From Nocardia sp. BSTN01 (GTDB taxonomy: Bacteria; Actinomycetota; Actinomycetes; Mycobacteriales; Mycobacteriaceae), in the NCBI RefSeq assembly GCF_015354405.1, contig NZ_JADKYP010000007.1:62001-126000 (forward strand): a stretch of 64,000 bases of DNA, in the 5' to 3' direction. The translations under genes and the position numbers were made by a program. Of this stretch, positions 8,811 to 17,848 are shown in pieces; the first letter of the stretch is position 1; each line of letters opens with the position of its first letter. The notes beneath the pieces were generated by a model. That model made no database searches, had not been told where the DNA came from, and saw nothing but the letters and a program-made list of their open reading frames with translations.

Positions 8811-10046
8811 TCAGGCAGGTACTACTTCGATTTCCACGCTGGTCGGGCCACGGAGAATGAAGTCCTCCACCCAGATCAGGGAGCGCTCGGTATCCCTGAC
8901 GAACCACCGGGTACGACCGATCAGCTCTTCCAGCACGACTCGGGCCTCCATGCGAGCCAGGTTGGCGCCCAGGCAGTAGTGCTCACCGAAACCGAAGGCC
9001 GCGTGCTGATTCGGCCAGCGCGTGATGTCGTAGCGAGTCGGATCCTCGAAATGACGAGCATCGAGATTCGCGGCCTGCAACCAGGCCAGCCCGGTGGCGC
9101 CTTCGGGAATTACGGTGTCTCCCAACTCGATAGGCCGCGTGCTGACCCGCGGCCTCGCTTGCAGCGGCGAGGAGAAGCGCACGGTCTCCTCGATGGCCGT
9201 TTTCGTGAGTTTGGGCTGTTCACGAAGCAGCCGCTGCTGGTCCGGGAATTTGTCCAGGAAGTAGGCCAGGGCGCCGAGCAGGTGGGTCGTGGTGTTCTGG
9301 CCGGCGCCCAGCTGTTCGAACAGCAGCGCCCCGATGTCCAGGCGCAGTTCGAACTCCTCCGGCGGCAGCGCGGCCAGATCGCTGATCAGGTCGTCCTGCG
9401 GATTGCGGCGGCGCTCCGCGACGAGCTCGGTGAACAGATCGTGCACCGCGGCCGCCTCGGCGGGCTCGACACCACCCATGTACAGAACCGGGCCCGCGTC
9501 CTTCTCGTCCGGCACGATCCGGCCCAGGGATGCCTCGCGGCGCGCCCGTGTTATCGACCGGATCAGTTTCTCGGATTCCGGTGGGATGCCGAGCAATTGC
9601 GAGATCACGGTCGTGGTGAGCGGTTCGGCCAGATCCGTCGTGATATCGAACGTGCCTTTCGCCAGGCAATCCTCGAGCAGGTCCTGGCAGACCTTCCGGA
9701 TCCGCTCCTCCATCGCGGCGATCCGCGTCGGCCGGTACGCATGGCTGAAGCGTTTGCGAACCTCGACATGCAGCGGCGGTTCGGACGTCAGGAGCCGGAT
9801 GACACGCTGGTCCGGCGGGACCAGATCGAGGCGCTTGGCGGTCGACCACAGGTCGCAGGCGCGCAGAAAGTCCTGGACCTCGGTGTGCCCGCAAAAATGC
9901 CAGACGTCGGCGTTCCGGTCGTAGGCCAACGGCCGATCCGCAGCCATCGCGATGAACCATGGGTGCGGATCCTCGTGACCGGTGGTCGTCCACGGAGGGT
10001 TCACTCCCGGTGGGTACGGGTCGGGAACACATGTCGTCGCGTTCAT
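8811..10046 (-). CDS. Cytochrome P450
   Basis: 411 residues, soluble bacterial class I type. The K-helix ExxR is ETVR at 287-290 and the heme loop is FGFGEHYCLG with Cys358. The I-helix segment is AGQNTT (248-253): the usual acidic residue before the conserved Thr is replaced by Asn251. It is the first gene of the minus-strand operon, with its ferredoxin directly behind it. Likely role: hydroxylation of a hydrophobic substrate at the head of the pathway. A 16-bp palindrome lies about 40 bp upstream of the start. The substrate and CYP family cannot be fixed by eye. Confidence 0.92.
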   Translation of the reverse strand: MNATTCVPDPYPPGVNPPWTTTGHEDPHPWFIAMAADRPLAYDRNADVWHFCGHTEVQDFLRACDLWSTAKRLDLVPPDQRVIRLLTSEPPLHVEVRKRFSHAYRPTRIAAMEERIRKVCQDLLEDCLAKGTFDITTDLAEPLTTTVISQLLGIPPESEKLIRSITRARREASLGRIVPDEKDAGPVLYMGGVEPAEAAAVHDLFTELVAERRRNPQDDLISDLAALPPEEFELRLDIGALLFEQLGAGQNTTTHLLGALAYFLDKFPDQQRLLREQPKLTKTAIEETVRFSSPLQARPRVSTRPIELGDTVIPEGATGLAWLQAANLDARHFEDPTRYDITRWPNQHAAFGFGEHYCLGANLARMEARVVLEELIGRTRWFVRDTERSLIWVEDFILRGPTSVEIEVVPA

Positions 10047-10611
10047 AGCTGAGAACTTTCTTGATCAGGGACCGCCGTTTCGCCGGGACCGGTCCCGGGA
10101 CGACGACGTCCACAGATAGCTCAATAGAGTTGGTGCCATTTAGTTCCACCGCTGCACCGCCGACCCACCCTCCGACAATGATCGGCAGCGAGCACCGGCC
10201 GTACAGCAGCCCGGCAGCCAGCAGCAGGCCAACGGTTGCCTTCGTCACGTTAGCGTGCGATCCATCAATTGTCACCCACTGATTCTCGACGCTCGCCGCG
10301 CAGGTCCACGCGATAGTCAGCCGAAAGACAGCGTAGTTCGCTCAATGTCTCCGACATATAAGCGGCTCAGCGGCGTCGGAGGCCGGCAGTCGAGACACCC
10401 CGATCCGCGCCAGCGATCCCCGCACCGGCATACCGTCGGGGGACAAAGAGTCGCAACGGTTGAAGAATGGCGCAGGTCACAGCGTTGCGGCCATATTCAG
10501 TAGGTGTCATTAACGCGAAACCGTTGCGTGACCACCCTGCGGTCTGCGATGCTTTTTCCTACCGTCGGCAGGTCCGAAGTCGGCGAAGCGAACGGTTCGA
10601 GGGAGTACCGC
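10047..10611. other. Intergenic region between divergent P450 and ALDH operons
   Basis: 565 bp without a convincing gene. It must contain the promoters of the minus-strand P450 operon and the plus-strand ALDH operon. Visible structure: a 16-bp palindrome at 10083-10098, AT-richer stretches around 10105-10145 and 10345-10365, and a 7-bp inverted repeat (CTCCGAC 10349-10355 / GTCGGAG 10375-10381). A minus-strand frame opening at 10275 contains a hydrophobic stretch, but it runs into the P450 in the wrong frame and is probably chance. Confidence 0.6.
10083..10098. promoter_or_regulatory. 16-bp perfect palindrome upstream of the P450 gene
   Basis: CCGGGACCGGTCCCGG is its own reverse complement and ends 37 bp upstream of the P450 start. 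Position and symmetry suit an operator for a dimeric regulator. No regulator gene adjoins it, so the ligand and protein are unknown. Confidence 0.4.
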
Positions 10612-12117
10612 ATGACTGCTGCTGCACAGGGACGGGTCGTCACCGGCGAGGCCCGGCTACTCGTCGACGGGGCACTCGTCGACTCGGCTGCAGGTGCGAT
10701 GTATCCCAATCTCGATCCCGCGACCGAGGAAACACTCGGGCTCGTCGCCGATGGCGCTGTCGAAGACGCACACACCGCGGTGACGGCCGCCCGACGAGCC
10801 TTCGAGAGAGGCGGATGGGCAGACGATCCCGAATTCCGAGCCAGATGCCTCCGCCAGCTTCACCGCGCACTATCGGAGAACTCGCAACTATTCCGGCGCA
10901 TCGACACCGCCGAAGCCGGTCGGCCGTTCGCGGCAACGGCCGGCTCGATCGACGCCTACTTACCCGAAATCGACTGGTACGCAGAACAAGCCGAGCAGTA
11001 CCCGTGGGAGCAGCCACGCGGCGACAGCGAATCCCACGGCGCGCGCCACCGTCGTAGCGTCCACCGCGAGCCGATCGGCGTGACGGCGGCGATCACGACG
11101 TGGAACTGCGGGTTCTTTCTGAACCTCACCAAAATGTGCGCGGCGCTGGCCGCCGGCAATACCGTCGTGCTCAAGCCCGCACCGGAGACCCCTTGGCAGG
11201 CAACGACACTCGGCCGCCTGATCGTCGAACGCACAGAAATACCGCCGGGTGTCGTCAATATCGTCACCGGCACATCACCGGCGGTGGCGCGCGAACTCAC
11301 CACGCACCGAGACGTCGACCTGGTGACCTTCACCGGATCGACGGATGTCGGCCGCAAGATCATGGCGCAAGCCGCACCCACCCTGAAACGGCTCACTTTG
11401 GAGCTGGGCGGTAAATCTGCCGCAATCGTCATGCCGGACGCGGATCTGGACTTCGCCGTCGCACTGGTCACGCGAATTCTGTGCACGAACGCCGGCCAGA
11501 CCTGCGCTGCGGCTACGCGGCTCCTGCTGCCGAAATCTCGCTACGCGGAAGGTGTCGAGGCGGCGACGAGCGCACTCGCCGCGATACATCCCGGTGATCC
11601 GTGGGATCCGGCAACCGGTCAGGGGCCACAGATCAGCGCGGCGCAGCACAAGCGCGTACTCGACTATCTCGAGGTGGGACGCGCGGAGGGCCTGCGCCTC
11701 ACCACCGGCGGCAAGCGCCCACCCCATCTCGACCGCGGATGGTTCGTCGAGCCGACCGTATTCGCCGACGTACCACCGCAATCGCGGCTGTTCCGAGAGG
11801 AGATCTTCGGGCCGGTCCTGGTCGTCACACCGTACGACGACAGCGCGGGCCGGGTCGACGAGGCGATTCGACTGGCGAACGACTCCGAATACGGCCTGCA
11901 CGCCTCCGTCTTCGGCACCGACATCGAGCGGGCCACCACGGTCGCGCGACAGCTGCGGGTCGGATCCGTTTCGGTCAACGGAGCCAACTTCTTCGGCGTC
12001 GACGTCCCCTTCGGCGGCTACAAACAGAGCGGGATCGGTCGGGAGCGCGGCGTGGAGGGCTTCGAAGAATTCCTCGAAACCAAAACCATCGCAGTGCCGG
12101 CACCACCGTCTGCCTGA
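10612..12117 (+). CDS. NAD(P)-dependent aldehyde dehydrogenase
   Basis: 501 residues from ATG 10612, preceded by GAGGGAG at good spacing; the longer GTG frame from 10504 has no ribosome site. Standard ALDH fold: Asn165 (WNCGFF), cofactor motif FTGSTDVG near 240, general base Glu264 (LELGGK), nucleophile Cys298 (NAGQTC), and EEIFGPV in the C-terminal third. It oxidises an aldehyde to an acid. It is the first gene of a three-gene plus-strand operon with an LLM-class oxidoreductase and an amidohydrolase, 21 bp apart. The operon may process the product of the divergent P450 pathway, but no motif fixes the substrate. Confidence 0.93.
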   Translation: MTAAAQGRVVTGEARLLVDGALVDSAAGAMYPNLDPATEETLGLVADGAVEDAHTAVTAARRAFERGGWADDPEFRARCLRQLHRALSENSQLFRRIDTAEAGRPFAATAGSIDAYLPEIDWYAEQAEQYPWEQPRGDSESHGARHRRSVHREPIGVTAAITTWNCGFFLNLTKMCAALAAGNTVVLKPAPETPWQATTLGRLIVERTEIPPGVVNIVTGTSPAVARELTTHRDVDLVTFTGSTDVGRKIMAQAAPTLKRLTLELGGKSAAIVMPDADLDFAVALVTRILCTNAGQTCAAATRLLLPKSRYAEGVEAATSALAAIHPGDPWDPATGQGPQISAAQHKRVLDYLEVGRAEGLRLTTGGKRPPHLDRGWFVEPTVFADVPPQSRLFREEIFGPVLVVTPYDDSAGRVDEAIRLANDSEYGLHASVFGTDIERATTVARQLRVGSVSVNGANFFGVDVPFGGYKQSGIGRERGVEGFEEFLETKTIAVPAPPSA

Positions 12118-12138
12118 TATCTCCAGCAAGGGAGCACC

Positions 12139-13044
12139 ATGTCCGCGGCCACCCGCACCCCCACCGTGGGAATTACCATCCCCTTTTTCGATCACCAGTC
12201 CGATTACGCCACCATTCTCGAGGTCGCGCGCCGCAGTGAGGAATGCGGCTACGACTCGGTGTGGATGGCCGACCATCTCAGCCGGCCGTCACCGCAGGGT
12301 GGTAGTCGCTGGTTCGATGTCGTGACGTTGTTGTCCAATATCGCCGCGCACTGCCCGCGCATCGCGATCGGCACCGACATTCTCGTCGTGCCGTACCGCC
12401 ACCCGATCCTCGCCGCCAAGATGCTCGCCACTCTCGACGTGGTATCCGGCGGCAGACTCACCGTAGGTACCGGCGTCGGTTATATCGAGGAGGAATTCGA
12501 GGATCTCGGCGGGCCTTTCGCCGAGCGCGGTCCGTACACGACCGAATGCATCCAGATCTGGAAGAAGATCTGGGCGGGTGGAACGATCAGCCACCGCGGA
12601 AAGTTCTTCGAATTCGACGGCGTGGTATCCGATCACGTCCCGGTCCAACGCCCGGGGCCCCCGGTCTGGATCGGCGGATCCGTCCCCGCCACACTGCGTC
12701 GCGTCGTCGAAGTGGGCGACGGGTGGCATCCGATTTTCCTGCCGCTGGACCAGGTGGAATCGAAGACCCGGCAACTGAAGGACATGGCCGATCGCGCCGG
12801 ACGCACACAGCCGATCACGCTGTCCTACAGCGCCGGATTCGGCTCGGTCGGCCCCGATTCCGCCAGTTCGGCCGACCGAGCTCCGCTCACGGGGCCGATC
12901 GACGACGTGCGGCGAGACATCGACCGGCTCATCGAGCTCGGCTTCACCAACATCGTTTTCCGCTTCGGCTCCACATCGGCGTCGAACGAGCATGTCCTGC
13001 GGCAGATCGAACTGGTCGCCGAGCACATTCTTCCCCGGCTCTGA
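12139..13044 (+). CDS. LLM-class (luciferase-like) oxidoreductase, probably F420-dependent
   Basis: 301 residues from ATG 12139 with GGGAG just upstream. TIM-barrel features of luciferase-like enzymes: VGITIPFF, SVWMADHL, VVPYRHPILAAKMLATLD, GRLTVGTGVGY and PPVWIGGS. This layout (TIGR03619-like) is usually F420-dependent in mycobacteria and Nocardia, but FMN cannot be excluded. It sits between the ALDH and amidohydrolase genes, so it likely reduces or oxidises an intermediate in the same pathway. Confidence 0.85.
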   Translation: MSAATRTPTVGITIPFFDHQSDYATILEVARRSEECGYDSVWMADHLSRPSPQGGSRWFDVVTLLSNIAAHCPRIAIGTDILVVPYRHPILAAKMLATLDVVSGGRLTVGTGVGYIEEEFEDLGGPFAERGPYTTECIQIWKKIWAGGTISHRGKFFEFDGVVSDHVPVQRPGPPVWIGGSVPATLRRVVEVGDGWHPIFLPLDQVESKTRQLKDMADRAGRTQPITLSYSAGFGSVGPDSASSADRAPLTGPIDDVRRDIDRLIELGFTNIVFRFGSTSASNEHVLRQIELVAEHILPRL

Positions 13045-13080
13045 CTCGTTCGAATATTCAATACATCGGAGGTAAAGATA

Positions 13081-14226
13081 ATGGCACTCGATCCGTCCGT
13101 TTCCATCATCTCGGTGGACGATCACATCGTGGAAACAGCCGCCGTCTGGCAGGACCGTCTCCCTGCCCGCTACCGCGACGCGGGACCCCGAATCGTGGAA
13201 CGAGGTCCCCGCGAGCTGGCATGGAGCTACCAGGGTCAGATTTATCCACTGCTGTTCCAGGGCAACAAGCACACTCGTAAATTCCGCGATGGCGAGACGG
13301 GCCGCGGCGCCGACCTGTTCGCGCGGCACTACGACGACATGATCGAAGCGGCATACGACATCGACGCCCGGGTCGCCGCCATGGACGTGGACGGCGTCCA
13401 GGCGCAGCTACTGTTCCCGACATTCCCTCGCTTCGCGGGTACGCAGTTCATTCAGGGAAGCGACCGCGATATCGCGCTGGCCAGTGTCCAGGCGTGGAAC
13501 GACTGGATGCTCGACGAGGTGTGCACACGCCATCCGGGGCGTTTCATCCCGCAGGTCATTCTTCCGCTGTGGGACGTCGAGCTCGCCACGACCGAGCTGC
13601 GGCGGACCGCTGCGAAAGGCGCCCGGTCGGTGGCGTTCTGCGAAAATCCGTCGCCGTTCGGCCTGCCGTCCCTGGCCAGCGGGCAATGGGCCCCGCTTTT
13701 CGCTGCCGCGGAAGAGACCGAGATCGTCCTGTCGATGCACATCGGCACCTCGGGCTCGCTGCCCAAGTGGTCGCCGGAAACACCCGACAGTGTCGGTATC
13801 GCCCTGTGTGGCGTGAATTCGATGCTCGTTCTGGGCGAGCTCACACTCACCAACGCGATCCTCGCCTTCCCCAACTTGAAAATCGCGCTGTCCGAAGGCG
13901 GCGCCGGTTGGCTGCCCTACGTATTGGAGCGGCTGGATTACACGTGGGAACGAAGCCGGTACGAGGGTGTTCAGCTGGAAATGAAGCCCAGCGAGATCTA
14001 CCGCCGTAATTTCTGGACCTGCATCATCTCCGATGAAGCCGCTATCCGGGCACGGGACGTGATCGGTGTCGACAAACTCATGCTGGAAACCGACTTCCCG
14101 CACAATGATTCCAACTATCCGCACAGCCGTAAGGTCATCACCGACATGCTTGCCGGCGTCCCGGACCACGAGGCACGGCAGATCGCCGAGACCAACGCGC
14201 GGACGCTGTACCGGTTCCCGGCCTGA
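13081..14226 (+). CDS. Amidohydrolase-2 family metal-dependent hydrolase/decarboxylase
   Basis: 381 residues from ATG 13081 after GGAGGTAAAGATA. The metal site shows the DDHIVE form near residue 14 (the usual first HxH is replaced by DxH, as in the ACMSD-like subgroup), MHIGTSGS near 220 and the late METAL Asp in LETDFPHNDSNYPHS. Such enzymes hydrolyse C-N bonds or decarboxylate aromatic or unsaturated acids. It is the last gene of the ALDH operon and is followed by a strong terminator. The reaction here is not determined. Confidence 0.85.
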   Translation: MALDPSVSIISVDDHIVETAAVWQDRLPARYRDAGPRIVERGPRELAWSYQGQIYPLLFQGNKHTRKFRDGETGRGADLFARHYDDMIEAAYDIDARVAAMDVDGVQAQLLFPTFPRFAGTQFIQGSDRDIALASVQAWNDWMLDEVCTRHPGRFIPQVILPLWDVELATTELRRTAAKGARSVAFCENPSPFGLPSLASGQWAPLFAAAEETEIVLSMHIGTSGSLPKWSPETPDSVGIALCGVNSMLVLGELTLTNAILAFPNLKIALSEGGAGWLPYVLERLDYTWERSRYEGVQLEMKPSEIYRRNFWTCIISDEAAIRARDVIGVDKLMLETDFPHNDSNYPHSRKVITDMLAGVPDHEARQIAETNARTLYRFPA

Positions 14227-14245
14227 CCGCGAGTCCCCAGCCCAG

Positions 14246-14283
14246 AGAAGCCGGTAGCGACGAATCGCTACCGGCTTCTTTTA
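14246..14283 (+). terminator. Rho-independent terminator of the ALDH operon
   Basis: A perfect 15-bp stem (14246-14260 with 14265-14279) and a CGAA tetraloop are followed by TTTA-rich sequence. It lies 20 bp after the amidohydrolase stop and separates it from the convergent GntR gene. This is the clearest classical terminator in the window. Confidence 0.9.
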
Positions 14284-14305
14284 CTTCCAAGATCAGGACG
14301 CCGCC

Positions 14306-15730
14306 TCACCGGTGGATGTTCAGCGGCAGATGTTCGATATGGTCTCGCATCAGAATTCGCGCGAGGGGTCCGTTACCCGCCATGATCGCGGCCACGATTC
14401 GGCGGTGCTCGTCGACCGTCGACTCTTGATAGCGAGATTCGCGGAACTCAGGATCATCGACGTGACGCGACCAGAGGTGCCGCACAATTCCGAGGAACAG
14501 TGCCAATATCGGGTTCCCGGAAAGTTCCGCGAGCTCGATATGCACATCGTGCGCGAATTTGCCGACCTTGACGTCCTCCGACTGCCTGACGTCGGCGGTG
14601 GCGGCGAGTTCTTGCGTCACGGTATCTTCCCGGTGCCGTTCTACGGCGGCCGCAACACATGCGAGTTCCAAGGCCGTACGTACCGTCACGACGTCTGCCG
14701 CGGTCACGGCCTCGTAGTCGAGATATATGGCCATCGTCTCGAGAATCGGCGCCGGGTCGGCGTCGACGACCACCAGGCCACCGCCGGGACCGAGACGCAT
14801 CCGGGCAACGGAGTGATACTCGACAATTCGCAGAGCTTCCCGCAACACCGCTTTGCTGACGTCGATCCGCGACGCCAGGGAAGCCTCCGATCCGACGAGA
14901 GTTCCCGCCGGCGCGCGCGAGTCGATGATCTCCTCGATCAGCCGGTGCGCGATGTTCTCCGCCAGCTTGCTGTCGTGTCCGGCCCCGAGAATCTGCCGGA
15001 ACGGCGTGCTCACCGCCGTCTCGCCGCCGAGCTGGTCCCCCGCCCTGACAGCAGTGCGCAAGCCGGTCAGCTGAGCGGCGACCAGGTATTCGGCACGGCC
15101 CGCCTCACCCGCGGCTACCGCGTCACGGATCGCCGCGGCGGCGAAGCCGCCGTCGACACCGGTGCGGGAGCAGTCGGCTGCCTCACCGGTGAGCGCGACC
15201 AGCACATCGACGAACAAGGCCAAGACAGGATTGCCGCACAAGGAAGCCAGGAGTCTGTGCAGCTCCGGGGTGCACTTCTCCTCGCCGTACGCCCAGCCGG
15301 ACTCGGCCGCTGTCAGTGCGGCCAAGCCCTGCTCGGTCAGATTTTGGGCAGCCAGCCGCGCGGCGAGCGGTTCCAGAACCAGTCGCGCGTCGAGCACATG
15401 ACTCACGGTCGCACCGACGTGGTCGAGATAGACCGCCATCGCTCGAATAGCGGGCCCGACGGCCGGCGCGGTGACGACGAGACCACCGGCAGGGCCACGG
15501 CGCATCACCGCCACCTCATGATGCTCCACCAGGCGCACCGCCTCGCGTAATACCTCGCGGCTGACGCCGTACCGCTCGCGCAGTTCGGCCTCCGACCCGA
15601 AAACCGTGCCGACCGGCCACCCCGCGTCCGCGATATCGGACTCTATCGTGCGAGCAAGCTGCGCAGCTCGCGCTCGCGATCGAACGGAGTCGAACTCTTC
15701 GCTGGTTAGAGTCACGGCTTCCTCTGTCAT
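14306..15730 (-). CDS. Tandem-duplicated GntR/FCD transcriptional regulator
   Basis: 474 residues from ATG 15730 (a GTG frame 15 bp further upstream is the alternative). Two complete FadR-type modules lie in one chain: winged helix about 15-85 (GSEAELRERYGVSREVLREA) plus FCD helices about 90-235, then a second winged helix about 255-320 (GSEASLASRIDVSKAVLREA) plus a second FCD to about 470. The two halves are clearly homologous (REAVRLVEHHEVAVMRRGPA against REALRIVEYHSVARMRLGPG). A single FadR-type protein is about 230-260 residues and works as a dimer, so this chain is effectively a covalent dimer. It is read after the acyl-CoA synthetase and probably responds to an acid or acyl-CoA. Confidence 0.9.
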   Translation of the reverse strand: MTEEAVTLTSEEFDSVRSRARAAQLARTIESDIADAGWPVGTVFGSEAELRERYGVSREVLREAVRLVEHHEVAVMRRGPAGGLVVTAPAVGPAIRAMAVYLDHVGATVSHVLDARLVLEPLAARLAAQNLTEQGLAALTAAESGWAYGEEKCTPELHRLLASLCGNPVLALFVDVLVALTGEAADCSRTGVDGGFAAAAIRDAVAAGEAGRAEYLVAAQLTGLRTAVRAGDQLGGETAVSTPFRQILGAGHDSKLAENIAHRLIEEIIDSRAPAGTLVGSEASLASRIDVSKAVLREALRIVEYHSVARMRLGPGGGLVVVDADPAPILETMAIYLDYEAVTAADVVTVRTALELACVAAAVERHREDTVTQELAATADVRQSEDVKVGKFAHDVHIELAELSGNPILALFLGIVRHLWSRHVDDPEFRESRYQESTVDEHRRIVAAIMAGNGPLARILMRDHIEHLPLNIHR

Positions 15731-15858
15731 TCCCCAAGGCACCACCGCTCCCGGCGTCCCGGATCATGACGCTACCGCACCGCGCGCCGGCCGCTCTACT
15801 CACGCGAGACGCACTCGCCCGCATAGACCGGCGACGCGGCTCCGCTCGCGGCCGGTGC

Positions 15859-17463
15859 TCATCCCAGCCATTCCCGCAACCGGTACTTCTGGACCTTGCC
15901 CGCCGGCGTGAGCGGAAAATCCTCCACTGCCCGCCAGACCCGGGGCACCTTGAACCGGGCCAGCGACGCGGCGGCATGAGCCTCGAGTTCCGCCCAATCC
16001 GCCTCCATCCCGGGGCGGAATCGCACGAACGCCGCGACCTCCTCGCCCCAACGCTCGCTCGGGGCACCGACGACGGCCACGTCGGCGACGGCGGGATGGC
16101 GGAGCAGGACATCCTCCACTTCGGCGGGATAGATGTTCTCACCGCCGCGGATGACGACGTCCCGGAGCCGGCCTCGAATGGTGATGACGCCGTCGGCGTC
16201 CATCGAACACAGATCGCCGGTGCGGAGCCAGCCGTCGCTGTCGATCGTGGCATCGGTGTGTGCCTTGTCGGCGAAGTACTCCATCATTCGCAGCGGCGAG
16301 CGGATCCACAATTCGCCCGCTTCGCCGTGCAGGGCGGTTTCGACGGTGCCGGGGCGCACGATTTTCGCTTCCCGATGCAGCCCGGGCCGGCCGATCGTCA
16401 GCGCCTTGACCTCGTCGGGGTCCTCCAGCCTGGTCTGGACCGCCGAGGGCGCTTCCGACTGGCCGTACGCGTTGACTATCCGGGCACCGAGGGCTTCCTC
16501 GGCGCGCCGGATCAGCGCCGGGGCCACCGTCGATCCGCCGATTTGGACGACTTCGAGCGCCGACAGGTCGCGTCGCGCGAAATCCGGGTGTTCGAGCATC
16601 GCGATCAAAATGGTCGGCACGGCACCGAGCACCTTCGCACGGCACTTCTCCAGCAACGCCAGCATGGTGCCCGGGTCGAAATTCGGGCACAGCACGATCG
16701 TTCCACCGGAGGCGAGTACTCCGAAAAGCATGCACACCGACGCCCCGACATGATGCAGCGGAAGCGGATTGAGCCATACACCCGGTTCGGTGACTCCGAG
16801 CAGCGGAAGCAGCAGCGCGCCCGTGTTCAGCGCGGCGTGCTGGTTGAGCAGCGCTCCCTTCGGCTTACCCGTCGTGCCGGAGGTGTACTGGATGAGGTAC
16901 GGGCCATAGGGCGAGACCGTCGGGAGATCGGAAGATCGCGAGCTGCCGAGTTCCTCGACTACGCGGTCCAGCGCGACAACCCGGCGAAGCGCCGGCGCCG
17001 AACCGACGAACTCACGAGCCCGTTCGAGTGGCCGGCGGCCGCGGTACTCGGGCACCGCGATCACCGCGACGGCCCCCGAACGCTCGATGAGGTCTTTCGC
17101 CTCCGGATCGGTGAGTACCGGATTCAACGGGACGAGCGTCAAGCCGGCCAGCGCGATGGCGTAGTCGACGATGACCCACTCGCCGCAGTTCGGCCCCCAC
17201 AGCGCGATCCGATCACCGGGCTCGGCATCCTCCAGCAGTCCACGGGCCACCGCTACCGCCGCGGCATACAACTCGCCGTAGGTCCACGTCCGGAACTCCC
17301 CCTCGGTCTCGCCGGAAGGGTCCGCCAGCCACTCGACGACGGCGTGCCGATCCGGAACCGCCTCCGCATGCCGCGCCAGCACGGTTCCGAGCGGAACCTC
17401 GTGCAGCGCAACGCTGGTGTCCGCGGGCCAGTACGCCCCAGCGGACTCGATCGTGTCGGTCAT
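15859..17463 (-). CDS. Acyl-CoA synthetase (FadD-type)
   Basis: 534 residues. P-loop YTSGTTGKPKG near 210, A5 region NAYGQSEAPSA, hinge IRGRLRDVVIRGGENIYPAE and the A10 lysine in LTPAGKVQKYRL near the C-terminus are all intact. It activates a fatty, aromatic or steroid-derived acid to its CoA ester. It is followed on the same strand, 128 bp later, by the double GntR regulator. A 31-bp AT-rich motif shared with the second Ltp operon lies 314 bp upstream. Confidence 0.92.
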   Translation of the reverse strand: MTDTIESAGAYWPADTSVALHEVPLGTVLARHAEAVPDRHAVVEWLADPSGETEGEFRTWTYGELYAAAVAVARGLLEDAEPGDRIALWGPNCGEWVIVDYAIALAGLTLVPLNPVLTDPEAKDLIERSGAVAVIAVPEYRGRRPLERAREFVGSAPALRRVVALDRVVEELGSSRSSDLPTVSPYGPYLIQYTSGTTGKPKGALLNQHAALNTGALLLPLLGVTEPGVWLNPLPLHHVGASVCMLFGVLASGGTIVLCPNFDPGTMLALLEKCRAKVLGAVPTILIAMLEHPDFARRDLSALEVVQIGGSTVAPALIRRAEEALGARIVNAYGQSEAPSAVQTRLEDPDEVKALTIGRPGLHREAKIVRPGTVETALHGEAGELWIRSPLRMMEYFADKAHTDATIDSDGWLRTGDLCSMDADGVITIRGRLRDVVIRGGENIYPAEVEDVLLRHPAVADVAVVGAPSERWGEEVAAFVRFRPGMEADWAELEAHAAASLARFKVPRVWRAVEDFPLTPAGKVQKYRLREWLG

Positions 17464-17848
17464 GAGATCCTCCTTGCGCCCGGCGCGCCACTGGGCCGGC
17501 CGGAATTACCGCTGATGTGATGCAGGAGGGCCGAGGTTTCGACGTGCGACGGACGACGACCGATACGGCGCACATCCACCAGCTCGGTGTAACCGGTGCG
17601 CCTACCATCACGTCGGATCGACATCCTCGTCCCGGAGATGCGCCGACACTCACGAACCGCCGACGCCAGCGCGGAAAGTTTCTGGGCCGTCCGGTTCTTC
17701 CCGCTGTTATGACAGCGGTATATCCGGAACCCCTACGGGCTCGCGGCTCTGCCAGAAGGCTGCGGTCACACAAAGACTATCAAATAGTTGAGTAATTCAC
17801 CTCTATATTGGTAACTACCCTTTTCCCGCACCGGTCCGATCGCCGCGG
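17464..17848. other. Upstream region of acyl-CoA synthetase; no gene seen
   Basis: 385 bp between the enoyl-CoA hydratase stop and the synthetase start, both on the minus strand. The part near 17772-17815 is AT-rich and holds the shared 31-bp motif; the remainder is GC-rich with no ribosome site or recognisable product. It is either a long leader of the synthetase transcript or the remains of lost sequence. Confidence 0.55.
17777..17807. promoter_or_regulatory. AT-rich motif, copy 1 (shared with 62494-62524)
   Basis: This 31-bp stretch begins CTATCAAATAGTT and matches the stretch at 62494-62524 at 27 of 31 positions. It contains ACTAT-CAA-ATAGT, a short inverted repeat, starting one base earlier. 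It stands in a region much richer in A+T than its surroundings, upstream of the synthetase at 17463. An operator or a promoter core is inferred. Confidence 0.6.

Noticed and set aside
9220-10275. Minus-strand frame upstream of and overlapping the P450, with a hydrophobic start
   Set aside because: It runs through the P450 in another frame; the hydrophobic stretch alone is not enough, and there is no ribosome site.
15766-17520. 584-residue plus-strand open frame
   Set aside because: Antisense shadow of the acyl-CoA synthetase at 15859-17463; Arg/Pro-rich with no fold.
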